A DNA stretch of 64,000 nt from Rhizobium tropici CIAT 899 (GTDB lineage Bacteria; Pseudomonadota; Alphaproteobacteria; Rhizobiales; Rhizobiaceae), in assembly GCF_000330885.1 (NCBI RefSeq), contig NC_020059.1, positions 1,787,001 through 1,851,000 of the forward strand. The letters are read 5' to 3'. Under the pieces are notes generated by a model. It saw nothing but the letters and a program-made list of their open reading frames with translations. It did not search any database and had not been told where the DNA came from. Shown one piece after another: positions 30,129 through 38,494 of this stretch. The first letter of the stretch is position 1, and each line of letters begins with the position of its first letter. The translations under genes and the position numbers were made by a program.

Positions 30129-30160
30129 ATCGCATGAGCCTGGCAACAGGCTCATGCGAT
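30129..30160 (+). terminator. strong hairpin downstream of gyrA
   Basis: 14-bp perfect stem ATCGCATGAGCCTG / CAGGCTCATGCGAT closed by a GCAA (GNRA) tetraloop. It is followed by TGTCATTTG, only partly T-rich. It may serve both gyrA and the convergent epimerase gene. Confidence 0.75.
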
Positions 30161-30209
30161 TGTCATTTGAGGCAAAGCGCACAGGATCTGGCGGCCGATT
30201 CGTAGCTCT

Positions 30210-31100
30210 TTATTCCGGGCGTTCGTTATTTTGCGAAAAGGGCGGCAGAACCTCCAGGCTTTCCCGTTCCAGCTGCGCAAAAACCTCGTCATAGCCAAAA
30301 CGGAAATGCCAGCCGAGAACCGTGCCCGCAGATTTCGATGCATGAATGCGATCGATTCCATCAGGCAACGGCCAATTTCGCTGTGCAAATTTCGCGGCGA
30401 GGCCGGGCGCGCGCAGCTGGATGACGGAGGCGGCATCGGCCGCGAGCGCCTCGCAGTCTTCTGGTTTAAATAGCGTGCCGGCGGAAACGATATGTCGTTG
30501 AAAATCTTTGCCGCCGTTCGTGAGTGCCGCCACATGGGCGTCCGCAACATCGCGGATATCGACGCCGCGATGCAGGCGATGAACAGCCATCACATTGGCT
30601 GCTTCTGGAAAACTTCGAGACATGCGTAAAACGCGGACCTGCAAATCCGGGCCGGTCATGCCTTTAAGGAGCTGCTCAGCTTCCAGTTTCGTGCGGTGAT
30701 AGATGCTTTTCGGTTGCGGCACGGTGTCTTCATCGACCCATGTGCAATGACCGGGAACGACCGCCCGGCCATAAAGTGCGGTCGTACTGGTAAACACCAG
30801 TCGTCTCACGCCGGCAGCCAGCGCCGCTTCCGCCAGCCGCCGTGTCCCGTCCACATTGATGCGGCGAAATTCATCCTCGGAAACCGCGCCGACATGAGGC
30901 GCGTGCAGGGCCGCGCAATGGATGACTGCATCCGCACCCGTCAGCGCCTGACGTAGCAACGCCGCATCGGTAAAATCTCCGAGTAGATGTGTCGTCGAAA
31001 ACGGCGAACGATCGATGCCTATCACCCTATGGCTTGGCGCCAGCGCATTAAAGATCGCCCGGCCAAGTCGCCCGGAGCTGCCTGTCAGGACAATGCGCAT
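30210..31100 (-). CDS. NAD-dependent epimerase/dehydratase family protein
   Basis: A 296-aa extended-SDR protein. The nucleotide-binding motif TGSSGRLG is at about residues 6-13, and FTSTTALYG plus the active-site pair Y-x3-K in SIYHRTKLEAEQ are present. The substrate is unknown; the closest functional types are sugar-nucleotide or uronate/steroid-like dehydrogenases. The start at 31100 (MRIVLTGSSG) is preferred, with GAGGGA 6 nt upstream. It stands alone between convergent gyrA and a small-protein group. Confidence 0.85.
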   Translation of the reverse strand: MRIVLTGSSGRLGRAIFNALAPSHRVIGIDRSPFSTTHLLGDFTDAALLRQALTGADAVIHCAALHAPHVGAVSEDEFRRINVDGTRRLAEAALAAGVRRLVFTSTTALYGRAVVPGHCTWVDEDTVPQPKSIYHRTKLEAEQLLKGMTGPDLQVRVLRMSRSFPEAANVMAVHRLHRGVDIRDVADAHVAALTNGGKDFQRHIVSAGTLFKPEDCEALAADAASVIQLRAPGLAAKFAQRNWPLPDGIDRIHASKSAGTVLGWHFRFGYDEVFAQLERESLEVLPPFSQNNERPE

Positions 31101-31230
31101 CTTGATCCCTCGATGAACCACGATCACCATAGCATGATTGAAGCAGCTGGCGCGCTTCCTCTTATAAAATCATGCTTTTGCGTCTTGGCAGCGGGGCCCA
31201 AGGGAAGCGCCGGGACCATAGGCAATAAAA

Positions 31231-31261
31231 AACCGGACGCTGGCGGGGAAAGCGTCCGGTT
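31231..31261 (-). terminator. intrinsic terminator of the small-protein genes
   Basis: 11-bp perfect stem AACCGGACGCT / AGCGTCCGGTT with a 9-nt loop, followed on the minus strand by TTTTTTATTG. It confirms that a leftward transcript through 31309-31641 exists. Confidence 0.85.
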
Positions 31262-31308
31262 CAGGATCCATCCGGGCGTATGTGGCGGGGGAGCCCGGTA
31301 CGCGGAGA

Positions 31309-31443
31309 TCAGAGCGTCTTGTGACGCTTATGCAGCCTCTTGCTCTCTTCGCTTTCGCGATGAAGCGCCGAAATGGTGGATGCGACTGACACGACAAACA
31401 TGATGCTGATGAAAATTGTAAGCAGCGTCAAAATTGTGAACAT
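31309..31443 (-). CDS. 44-aa predicted single-pass membrane protein
   Basis: A small ORF with a textbook ribosome site (AAGGAGG 8-9 nt before ATG 31443). The product begins MFTILTLLTIFISIMFVVSV, one transmembrane helix of about 20 residues. A short charged cytoplasmic tail rich in His/Arg/Lys/Glu follows (LHRESEESKRLHKRHKTL). It lies 39 bp downstream of a second small membrane ORF and 48 bp before a strong terminator. No family recognised; the evidence is the ribosome site, the helix and the operon-like arrangement. Confidence 0.7.
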   Translation of the reverse strand: MFTILTLLTIFISIMFVVSVASTISALHRESEESKRLHKRHKTL

Positions 31444-31482
31444 GATCGCTCCCTCCTTAGGTGGGACTAGCGTTCAGATCCC

Positions 31483-31641
31483 TTAGTACTGGCTCGAGGC
31501 AACGAAGGGACGAGCCGAAGCAAAGGGACCGTAGATCTTCGACTGGTCGGGTTTCTGATCGTAAAGTGCAACGGTTGCTGCAAGCATTCCCGAAATCATG
31601 GCCATCCAAACAACGTTAATAAGGGTGATCTTGTCGGGCAT
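31483..31641 (-). CDS. 52-aa predicted small membrane protein
   Basis: ATG 31641 has AAGGAAG about 8 nt upstream; the frame is open to 31671, but that part lacks a ribosome site. The product starts MPDKITLINVVWMAMISGML, with a single hydrophobic helix (about residues 7-27), then a short polar segment (YDQKPDQSKIYGPFASARPF). Same strand as the 44-aa gene, 39 bp upstream of it, and the pair ends at the terminator at 31231-31261. I do not recognise it; it is probably a rhizobial conserved hypothetical. Confidence 0.65.
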   Translation of the reverse strand: MPDKITLINVVWMAMISGMLAATVALYDQKPDQSKIYGPFASARPFVASSQY

Positions 31642-31732
31642 ACTCTTCTTCCTTCTTGCCGCAATGTGCAATCTGAGTTTCGGACTGTTAACGCGGCGTT
31701 TTCCAAATGGTTCCGCCGATATTGAGAGCTAT

Positions 31733-31957
31733 CTAGCAATGCGTGCCTGAAGCGACCTTGAATGCCTTGTTCATCTGGCGTTCAGATTCGCGATGCGTCC
31801 TGCGCATGGCGGTGGCGATTTCTTGGGCAAAATTGATATCCCTGCCGTTTTCCGAGGCGGAATCCCACTCGATCTCATAATGGTCGACGAAAAGATGAAC
31901 GAGGTATTCGACGAAAAATGAACCGATGATGGCGCCTGCGATGATGAAGACGAGCAT
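31733..31957 (-). CDS. 74-aa predicted membrane-anchored hypothetical protein
   Basis: ATG 31957 (MLVFIIAGAIIGSFFVEYLV) with GGGA about 9 nt upstream. One N-terminal transmembrane helix of about 20 residues precedes a soluble, charged region (HLFVDHYEIEWDSASENGRD, then EIATAMRRTHRESERQMNKA) that may form an amphipathic helix. Same strand as the two smaller membrane proteins, 91 bp upstream of the next, so possibly the first gene of that group. No family recognised. Confidence 0.6.
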   Translation of the reverse strand: MLVFIIAGAIIGSFFVEYLVHLFVDHYEIEWDSASENGRDINFAQEIATAMRRTHRESERQMNKAFKVASGTHC

Positions 31958-32159
31958 GGCGTGATGTCCCTGAAACCGAGATCGGCGAGCCGTTGAACCA
32001 GGCCCGTTTCGATGTTGATGCCAGTAAAGCATTGTCGAGCTGAAACAGGCTTGAACGGCGTGTTCATCTGCAGTTCAGAGGCTGCCGCCGGGTTGCAAAT
32101 CACTTGCGATACGGCCTCATCCATGACAAAAGGCGTCGAAACAACGAGCCGGCTTGATA

Positions 32160-32672
32160 ATGACGACAGCCTTCTATCCAGGGTCCTTCGACCCGATGAC
32201 CAACGGACATCTGGATGTCCTCGTGCAGGCGTTGAATGTCGCCGCCAAGGTGATCGTCGCGATTGGCATTCATCCGGGCAAGAAGCCGCTTTTCTCTTTC
32301 GAGGAGCGGGCGGAGCTGATCCGCAGATCGCTCGGTGAGGCTCTGCCGCAGAAGGCAGGCGATATTTCCGTCGTTGCTTTCGACAATCTGGTCGTCGATG
32401 CAGCCCGCGCCCACGGCGCGACCTTGCTTGTACGCGGCCTGCGCGATGGCACCGATCTTGACTATGAAATGCAGATGGCCGGCATGAACAGGCAGATGGC
32501 GCCGGATATTCAGACGCTGTTTCTGCCTGCCGGCACGGCCTCGCGGCCTATAACCGCCACATTGGTGCGGCAGATCGCATCCATGGGCGGCGATGTCAGC
32601 GCCTTCGTGCCGTCGGCGGTTCTGGAAGCGCTGAACGGCAAACTCAAAAATAAGGCCAGCGGCAACAGCTGA
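32160..32672 (+). CDS. coaD: phosphopantetheine adenylyltransferase
   Basis: CoaD adenylylates 4'-phosphopantetheine, the penultimate step of coenzyme A synthesis. 170 aa, cytosolic. Nucleotidyltransferase motif [16 protein letters not shown] (the (H/T)xGH motif appears as NGHLD), then [20 protein letters not shown] and the C-terminal [23 protein letters not shown] 32160 is used; a TTG two codons earlier is possible. It heads a rightward run: coaD, two cyclophilins, queA, tgt. Confidence 0.96.
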   Translation: MTTAFYPGSFDPMTNGHLDVLVQALNVAAKVIVAIGIHPGKKPLFSFEERAELIRRSLGEALPQKAGDISVVAFDNLVVDAARAHGATLLVRGLRDGTDLDYEMQMAGMNRQMAPDIQTLFLPAGTASRPITATLVRQIASMGGDVSAFVPSAVLEALNGKLKNKASGNS

Positions 32673-32701
32673 GCCGAAATCCAATCCCGAACGGAGCATC
32701 C

Positions 32702-33274
32702 ATGAAACTCTTTCATATTGCATTGGCAGGATTCCTGAGCCTTGCCGCCTTCGCAGGCAGTGCGTTCTCGGCCGCAGCTGCAGATCTTTTGACCATCCAG
32801 CTCAAGGACGGTCCGGTGGTTATCCAGCTGATGCCGGAAGTTGCTCCGAAGCACGTCGCCCAAATCGAAGCGCTGGCGAAGAAGGGTGCATACGACAACG
32901 TCGTGTTCCATCGCGTCATCGATGGCTTCATGGCTCAGACAGGCGACGTCCAGTATGGTAACGCCTCTAAGGGTTTTGATCCGAACAAGGCCGGCACTGG
33001 CGGTTCCGATCTGCCGAACCTTCCGGCAGAATTCTCCAAGGTTCCGTTCACGCGCGGCGTTGTCGGTATGGCGCGCGCCCAGGACCCGAATTCCGCCAAC
33101 TCGCAGTTCTTCATCATGTTTGCCGACGGCGCTTTCCTGAACGGCCAGTACACGGTCGTCGGCAAGGTCATCTCGGGCATGGAGCTCGTCGACAAGATCA
33201 AGCGTGGCGAAGGCCAGAACGGCGAAGTGAGCAATCCAGACAAGATGGTCAAGGTCACCGTCACCAAGAAATAA
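32702..33274 (+). CDS. periplasmic peptidyl-prolyl cis-trans isomerase (cyclophilin)
   Basis: A 190-aa cyclophilin that isomerises Xaa-Pro bonds. Signal peptide MKLFHIALAGFLSLAAFAGS directs export; cleavage is likely near SAAAADLL. Core motifs: VVFHRVIDGFMAQTGD, PNSANSQFFIMFADGAFLNG, YTVVGKVISGMELVDKIKRG. 29 bp behind coaD and 34 bp before a cytoplasmic paralogue, so probably a tandem duplication within one operon. Confidence 0.94.
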   Translation: MKLFHIALAGFLSLAAFAGSAFSAAAADLLTIQLKDGPVVIQLMPEVAPKHVAQIEALAKKGAYDNVVFHRVIDGFMAQTGDVQYGNASKGFDPNKAGTGGSDLPNLPAEFSKVPFTRGVVGMARAQDPNSANSQFFIMFADGAFLNGQYTVVGKVISGMELVDKIKRGEGQNGEVSNPDKMVKVTVTKK

Positions 33275-33308
33275 TTCCAAAGCAAACACAGAGAACAAGG
33301 AAACGAAC

Positions 33309-33809
33309 ATGGCTGAGATCAAGGATCCAGAAAACACCCTCATCCTGGAAACCACCAAGGGCCAGGTTGTCATTCAGCTCCTGCCGCAGGTCGCTCCGGA
33401 GCATGTTGCCCGCATCAAGGAATTGGCGCGCGAAAAGGCTTATGACAACGTTGTTTTCCATCGTGTCATCGACGGATTCATGGCTCAGACCGGTGATGTC
33501 GAGCATGGCAAGGTTGGCGGCAACACCGCTCGCGCCGGCACCGGTGGCTCGTCCAAGCCTGACCTGAAGGCTGAATTCTCCGCAACTCCGCACGTTCGCG
33601 GTACGTGCTCGATGGCTCGTTCGCAAAACCCGAACTCGGCCAACTCGCAGTTCTTCATCTGCTTCACCGATGCACCTTGGCTGAACAAGCAGTACTCCGT
33701 TTGGGGTCAGGTCATCTCCGGCATGGAATTTGTCGACCAGATCAAGCGCGGCGAGCCGGTAAAGGATCCGGATTCGATCGTCTCCGCGCGGGTTGCCGCC
33801 GACGTCTGA
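33309..33809 (+). CDS. ppiB: cytoplasmic peptidyl-prolyl cis-trans isomerase (cyclophilin)
   Basis: A 166-aa cyclophilin without a signal peptide, paralogue of the preceding gene. It has the same core (VVFHRVIDGFMAQTGDVEHG, MARSQNPNSANSQFFICFTD, YSVWGQVISGMEFVDQIKRG). AAGGAAACGAAC precedes ATG 33309. Closed by a long terminator hairpin (33824-33864). The symbol ppiB is by type. Confidence 0.94.
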   Translation: MAEIKDPENTLILETTKGQVVIQLLPQVAPEHVARIKELAREKAYDNVVFHRVIDGFMAQTGDVEHGKVGGNTARAGTGGSSKPDLKAEFSATPHVRGTCSMARSQNPNSANSQFFICFTDAPWLNKQYSVWGQVISGMEFVDQIKRGEPVKDPDSIVSARVAADV

Positions 33810-33823
33810 TCGTGATTATTCCT

Positions 33824-33864
33824 GAAACCCGCTTCTTGCGCCTTTGGCGTGAGGGGCGGGTTTC
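33824..33864 (+). terminator. hairpin terminator after ppiB
   Basis: GAAACCCGC / GCGGGTTTC outer stem (9 bp) with an inner CGCC-TTT-GGCG hairpin; it ends in TTTCGCTTT. It separates the coaD/ppi genes from queA. Confidence 0.7.
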
Positions 33865-33897
33865 GCTTTGCCTGGATGAACTGCCTGGATCAATTGA

Positions 33898-34983
33898 ATG
33901 CGTGTTGACCTTTTCGATTTCGATCTGCCGGAGGAGCGTATCGCGCTCAGGCCTGCCGAGCCGCGCGACAGCGCGCGTCTGCTTGTTGTCGATCCGAACA
34001 ATGGCTCGCATACGCTGAGCGACTATCAGATACGGGATCTGCCATCCTTCCTGCGCCCAGGCGACGCTGTGGTCTTCAACGATACCAAGGTGATCCCGGC
34101 ACAGCTGGAAGGCATTCGTCACCGCGAAGGTGCGCCCGGCCAGCAGGTGTCTGCTACCCTCCATATGCGCGCCGCACCCGACCGCTGGAAGGCCTTTGCC
34201 AAGCCCGGAAAGCGTATCAAGATCGGCGATCGCATCCAGTTCGGTCATGGCGAAAATGTCTGCGCGCTCGGTTCGCTCGACGCCACTGTCGAGGAAAAGG
34301 GCGAGGGCGGCGAGATTACCCTGCGGTTCGATCTATCCGGTCCCGCTCTGGATGAGGCGATTGCCAGCGTTGGGCATATTCCGCTGCCACCTTACATCGC
34401 GGCGAAGCGCCCCGAAGACGAGCGTGATCGCGCCGATTACCAGACGATCTATGCGCGTGAAGAGGGCGCGGTCGCAGCGCCCACCGCCGGCCTGCACTTC
34501 ACGCCATCCTTGTTTGCCGCGCTCGATGCCATGGGCGTCGAGCGGCATTTCGTGACGCTGCATGTCGGCGCTGGCACCTTCCTGCCGGTCAAGGCCGACG
34601 ATACCGACGATCACAAGATGCATTTCGAGATCGGCTATGTCGATGCCGCCACCGCCGAGAAGCTCAACGCCGTCAAGGCGAGGGGTGGGCGCATCGTCTG
34701 TGTCGGCACTACCTCGCTGAGACTGATAGAAAGTGCCGCCGCTGACGACGGTACGATCCACCCTTGGCATGGCGCCACCGGCATCTTCATCACGCCCGGC
34801 TACCGCTTCAAGGCCGTCGACATGCTGATGACCAATTTCCACTTGCCGCGCTCGACCCTGTTCATGCTCGTATCGGCCTTTGCCGGCCTCGATACGATGC
34901 GCGCGGCCTATACCCATGCTATCGAGACGGGCTATCGCTTCTATTCCTATGGCGATGGCAGCCTGCTCCACCGGAAAGACTAG
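33898..34983 (+). CDS. queA: S-adenosylmethionine:tRNA ribosyltransferase-isomerase
   Basis: QueA turns preQ1-tRNA into epoxyqueuosine-tRNA using SAM as ribosyl donor. 361 aa, normal length. Family motifs: [96 protein letters not shown]. It stands 6 bp before tgt, forming a queuosine operon in which the two steps are sequential. Confidence 0.97.
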   Translation: MRVDLFDFDLPEERIALRPAEPRDSARLLVVDPNNGSHTLSDYQIRDLPSFLRPGDAVVFNDTKVIPAQLEGIRHREGAPGQQVSATLHMRAAPDRWKAFAKPGKRIKIGDRIQFGHGENVCALGSLDATVEEKGEGGEITLRFDLSGPALDEAIASVGHIPLPPYIAAKRPEDERDRADYQTIYAREEGAVAAPTAGLHFTPSLFAALDAMGVERHFVTLHVGAGTFLPVKADDTDDHKMHFEIGYVDAATAEKLNAVKARGGRIVCVGTTSLRLIESAAADDGTIHPWHGATGIFITPGYRFKAVDMLMTNFHLPRSTLFMLVSAFAGLDTMRAAYTHAIETGYRFYSYGDGSLLHRKD

Positions 34984-34989
34984 GACGAA

Positions 34990-36120
34990 ATGAGCGAGAG
35001 CTTTCAGTTTCAATTGAAGAAGACCGATGGCGGCGCCCGCCTCGGCGAAGTTTCCATGCCGCGCGGCACGATCCGCACGCCGGCCTTCATGCCTGTCGGT
35101 ACCGTCGGCACCGTCAAGGCAATGTATCTCGATCAGGTACGCGAGACGGGCGCCGATATCATTCTCGGGAATACCTATCACCTGATGCTGCGTCCGACAG
35201 CCGAGCGCGTCGCCCGCCTCGGCGGCCTGCACCAGCTGATCCGCTGGCCGCATCCGATCCTCACCGATTCCGGCGGCTTTCAGGTGATGTCGCTATCCGG
35301 TCTGCGTAAACTCGACGAGCAGGGCGTCACCTTCAAATCGCATGTCGACGGCAGCCTGCATCACATGTCACCGGAGCGATCGATCGAGATCCAGGGACTG
35401 CTCGATTCCGATATCCAGATGCAGCTCGACGAGTGTGTTGCTCTGCCGGCAACGCCTAAGGAAATCGAGCGTGCAATGGAAATGTCGCTGCGCTGGGCAG
35501 AGCGCTGCAAGGTAGCGTTCGGCAACCAGCCCGGCAAGGCGATGTTCGGCATCGTCCAGGGAGGCGACGTGCCGGAGCTGCGCGTCCGCTCCGCACAGGC
35601 GCTGAGCGGTATGGACCTGAAGGGCTATGCGGTCGGCGGTCTTGCCGTCGGCGAGCCGCAAGAAGTCATGCTGCGCATGCTCGAGATCACGCTTCCGGAG
35701 CTGCCGACAGAGAAGCCGCGCTACCTGATGGGCGTCGGCACGCCGGACGATATCCTGAAATCAGTGGCTCGCGGCATCGACATGTTCGATTGCGTGATGC
35801 CGACCCGCTCGGGTCGTCATGGATTGGCCTTCACGCGCCGCGGCAAGGTGAATATCCGCAATGCCCGCCACGCCGAAGACATGCGTCCGCTGGACGAACA
35901 GTCCAATTGCCCGGCTTCTCGGGATTATTCCCGCGCCTATCTGCATCATCTCGTCCGCGCCAACGAAGCGCTCGGCGGTATGCTGCTCTCCTGGCACAAT
36001 CTCGCCTACTATCAGGAACTGATGCAGGGCATTCGCCAGGCGATCGCCGAAGGCCGCTTTGCCGATTTCATGGCTGAGACGCAGGAAAATTGGGCGAGGG
36101 GTGATCTCGAGCCCGTTTGA
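34990..36120 (+). CDS. tgt: queuine/preQ1 tRNA-guanine transglycosylase with atypical zinc site
   Basis: Tgt swaps guanine-34 for preQ1 in GUN-anticodon tRNAs. 376-aa TIM barrel: active-site Asp93 in [12 protein letters not shown], nucleophile Asp267 in [16 protein letters not shown], and IVQGGD and GGLAVGEP. The C-terminal zinc site is unusual: the usual C-x-C-x2-C before YSRAYLHHL reads S305-N-C307-P-A-S310, so two of three Cys ligands are Ser. Otherwise complete and in operon with queA, so it is presumably active; this may be a lineage trait. Confidence 0.95.
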   Translation: MSESFQFQLKKTDGGARLGEVSMPRGTIRTPAFMPVGTVGTVKAMYLDQVRETGADIILGNTYHLMLRPTAERVARLGGLHQLIRWPHPILTDSGGFQVMSLSGLRKLDEQGVTFKSHVDGSLHHMSPERSIEIQGLLDSDIQMQLDECVALPATPKEIERAMEMSLRWAERCKVAFGNQPGKAMFGIVQGGDVPELRVRSAQALSGMDLKGYAVGGLAVGEPQEVMLRMLEITLPELPTEKPRYLMGVGTPDDILKSVARGIDMFDCVMPTRSGRHGLAFTRRGKVNIRNARHAEDMRPLDEQSNCPASRDYSRAYLHHLVRANEALGGMLLSWHNLAYYQELMQGIRQAIAEGRFADFMAETQENWARGDLEPV

Positions 36121-36156
36121 TTCAGCGACGACGAGGATGCGCCACGCGATCTTGCT

Positions 36157-36258
36157 CCAATGGCGGTTTCGCGCTAACAGAAGAGTGTCGAAAAAGGCAG
36201 GGTTGGTTTCGGTAGGCCCAACCCCTTCCGGTTTGGAAGTTCTGCTCCTAGCCATTGG
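36157..36258. repeat. nested imperfect palindrome downstream of tgt
   Basis: CCAATGGC (36157-36164) pairs with GCCATTGG (36251-36258). Inside, CAGAA pairs with TTCTG, and in the centre GGGTTGG (36200-36206) pairs with CCAACCC (36218-36224). It could be a dispersed structured repeat or an RNA element; leftward, the central hairpin is followed by a T5 run. Confidence 0.4.
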
Positions 36259-36366
36259 CGATGAGAGCCCGCGACGCGGAACTTGACCATTGTGGTCGAG
36301 TGTCTCGCGTTGGCGTGGGCCGGGATCGACCGACATGTCTCCGCGGGAATGCCTTTTGGAGCTGTC

Positions 36367-36792
36367 ATGAGACTGAACCACCTGGATCTGCATGTTCCCG
36401 ATGTCGCCGCGACTCGGGAATTTTTTGTTTCCGTATTCGGCCTGACGGAGGTGGAAACGCGGGGCGCAAATGGCCTTGCCATCCTTCGCGACGATGCCGG
36501 GCTTGAACTTGTCATCAGCCGGCCTGTCGAGAAATTCGGTGGTGCTGATAGCGTCTCCATCGGTCGCAACACCTATCATATCGGCTTCATGCAGCCGTCT
36601 CGAGAGGCAGTCGATCTGCTGTTCGAGCGAGCGAAATCGAGCGGCTGCGAGATTTGGAAACCACCTTCGGCCATACGTGGCAATTGGTCGTTTTATTGCT
36701 TCGCACCGGGGCGAATCCTCATCGAAGTTGGCTGGCGCATGGACCTTGCGCTGTTGGTAAATCATTTATTATCGATTGATTGCTATCCTTAA
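36367..36792 (+). CDS. VOC-family (glyoxalase/bleomycin-resistance fold) protein
   Basis: A 141-aa vicinal-oxygen-chelate domain protein: MRLNHLDLHVPDVAATREFF, VFGLTEVETRGANGLAILRD, YHIGFMQPSREAVDLLFERA. The metal-ligand His at about residue 5 and a late Glu (ILIEVGW) are visible. The start at 36367 has GGAG 6 nt upstream; the open frame before it is non-homologous. Substrate unknown; the family includes glyoxalases, dioxygenases and drug-binding proteins. Confidence 0.85.
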   Translation: MRLNHLDLHVPDVAATREFFVSVFGLTEVETRGANGLAILRDDAGLELVISRPVEKFGGADSVSIGRNTYHIGFMQPSREAVDLLFERAKSSGCEIWKPPSAIRGNWSFYCFAPGRILIEVGWRMDLALLVNHLLSIDCYP

Positions 36793-37045
36793 TAAACATC
36801 ATTTTGAGCCGGCTGGAACGGGCTTGCCTTGGGCAATTTCCGCTTCCGGCCGTGTTTCAAAATGAGCTTGGCGACAATAAAGCATTGGGAAAAATAGCGA
36901 ATCGGAATAAACGGTCCATCCGCCTTTGAAAAACGTCATTGGCAGATTTGATTGCGTGGCCGCTTGGAATTTTGAAAAAATCCAGCTAAAACGCATTCTC
37001 TTAATCGATAAGGGCTGTACTACCGAAAATAGGAGGCACTTGCCG

Positions 37046-37936
37046 TTGAGGGCGCAACGCAAATTCGGGGCATGTCTTTCGGGACTATTGGTTGTCGGTT
37101 TGGCCGCTACGAGCTGCACGACGACGCAGAAGACAACCCCCACCCCCAGCAATACCACCAAGCCCATTCGTGGCGCTAAAGTAACGTACAATTACACGAC
37201 GAAGGACAAGGACTGTCTCGAACGTGCAATGTACTTCGAATCAGAGCGTTCCGACCCGAGCGGTTACATGGCTGTCGGTACGGTCGTAATGAACCGGCTG
37301 ACCTCCGGTGCTTATCCGCCCACGATATGCGGCGTCGTTGCGCAGGAAAAGCAGTTCGCTCCGGGCGTGATGACCAGGGAAGTCAAGGATCAGGCGAAGC
37401 CCGATCTTGAAGTCGCTGCCTCGAAGATCCTGCGCGGCGAGCGGCATCCCCAGGTGAAGGACGCGATGTTCTTTCATACCGAAGGCCTGAGATTCCCATA
37501 CGATAATATGCACTACGTCGCTTATGCCGGCGGCAACGCATTCTACGAGAAGCGTGGTCGCGATGGCGAACTGCAGACGCCCGCGCCGCTTCCGGCCTAT
37601 GAGGTTGCGATGAATTACGTGCCCGCGCAGGGCGCGCCGCAATCTCCGTTCGTCCTGCCGGAAACGCAGCCTGCGTCCATGACGTCTGCCGTGGCTGCCT
37701 TCACGCCGGTTTCGAATCCGACGGTGACCATGCCGCAGAGTGCCGTCGTCATCCCGACTGCGGTTCCGATCCCGACGCCCGCACCTACGGACATGGCAAT
37801 TTCAGGACCGCTCTCGAGCGGCGAGACCACATACACGAATACGCCTATGCCGGCTTCGACAGTTGTGATTCCGCAGCCGCGGCCGGAATTCGATGGCAAT
37901 AGCGCTGTCGGAAGTGCAGCTAGAATTCGCGGTTAG
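37046..37936 (+). CDS. cell-wall hydrolase (SleB-like) lipoprotein
   Basis: A 296-aa predicted lipoprotein with a Hydrolase_2/SleB domain, probably cleaving peptidoglycan. The TTG 37046 start has AGGAGG (37031-37036) 9 nt upstream. The signal sequence ends in LVVGLAATSC, a lipobox with Cys24. The SleB-type domain (about residues 60-175) shows ERAMYFESERSDPSGYMAVG, VVMNRLTSGAYPPTICGVVA, QEKQFAPG and DAMFFHTEGLRFPY. The C-terminal third is Pro/Thr/Ala-rich, low complexity. A strong terminator follows. Spore germination is irrelevant here; remodelling of the wall is the likely role. Confidence 0.87.
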   Translation: MRAQRKFGACLSGLLVVGLAATSCTTTQKTTPTPSNTTKPIRGAKVTYNYTTKDKDCLERAMYFESERSDPSGYMAVGTVVMNRLTSGAYPPTICGVVAQEKQFAPGVMTREVKDQAKPDLEVAASKILRGERHPQVKDAMFFHTEGLRFPYDNMHYVAYAGGNAFYEKRGRDGELQTPAPLPAYEVAMNYVPAQGAPQSPFVLPETQPASMTSAVAAFTPVSNPTVTMPQSAVVIPTAVPIPTPAPTDMAISGPLSSGETTYTNTPMPASTVVIPQPRPEFDGNSAVGSAARIRG

Positions 37937-37958
37937 AAACAGCTGGTCGCAGTTCATA

Positions 37959-37992
37959 CAGCGCGTTTTTCCTAGGAAAGACGCGCTGTTTT
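37959..37992 (+). terminator. intrinsic terminator after the SleB-like gene
   Basis: 8-bp stem CAGCGCGT / ACGCGCTG with an internal palindrome TTTCCTAGGAAA that can extend the stem, followed by TTTTGCTG. Confidence 0.82.
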
Positions 37993-38014
37993 GCTGTTTG
38001 GGCGTTGCCGCAGT

Positions 38015-38437
38015 TCAAATGCCTTCGCTTGCCGTTTTGGCAAGAATCTGCACGCCGTTGATCTTGTAACTGCCGTCCGGCTGACGAGTTATCTGGTAAA
38101 TCGCCGTCCAGTCCCTATCATCGGTACCTGTGATCAACACCTCCTGATAGACGACTGCGCCGTTGTCGATCGCGCGGCTTTTGCCGAAGGCATAGTTGCC
38201 AGGATGATAGACCGGCAGGTAGTTCTTCCTCACCATGGCGAAGAAGCTGTCCTTGTCGGGAAAGAGGGCCTTGATGCCAGGTGCGGCGAAGGAATAGGCC
38301 GTCGCCGCATCATCGTGCAGAAAAGCTTCGATCTGCTGCTCAATAAGGCTCTGTGCCGTTTGCACCGGATCTTCCGCGTAAGCGACCGGTGCAAAGGCAA
38401 CGCAGCAGAGAAAAACGGCGAAAGAAAAAGCGCGCAT
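38015..38437 (-). CDS. DUF4864 secreted protein
   Basis: A 140-aa protein with signal peptide MRAFSFAVFLCCVAFAPVAYA and a DUF4864 domain (QSLIEQQIEAFLHDDAATAY, FAAPGIKALFPDKDSFFAMV, QITRQPDGSYKINGVQILAK). The fold is NTF2/SnoaL-like by pattern; function unknown. It follows the fabF-like gene on the same strand (57 bp), but no functional link is evident. Convergent with the SleB-like gene. Confidence 0.85.
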   Translation of the reverse strand: MRAFSFAVFLCCVAFAPVAYAEDPVQTAQSLIEQQIEAFLHDDAATAYSFAAPGIKALFPDKDSFFAMVRKNYLPVYHPGNYAFGKSRAIDNGAVVYQEVLITGTDDRDWTAIYQITRQPDGSYKINGVQILAKTASEGI

Positions 38438-38494
38438 GTCCGTCCCCAGCCATATGGAGAAAGCTTAGCGCGCTTTGATCGCAAGCAGAAGCGA

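Noticed and set aside
35761..36765. 334-aa minus-strand ORF across the end of tgt, the palindrome and the VOC gene
   Set aside because: It spans two real genes on the other strand and an intergenic structure; no coding signature.
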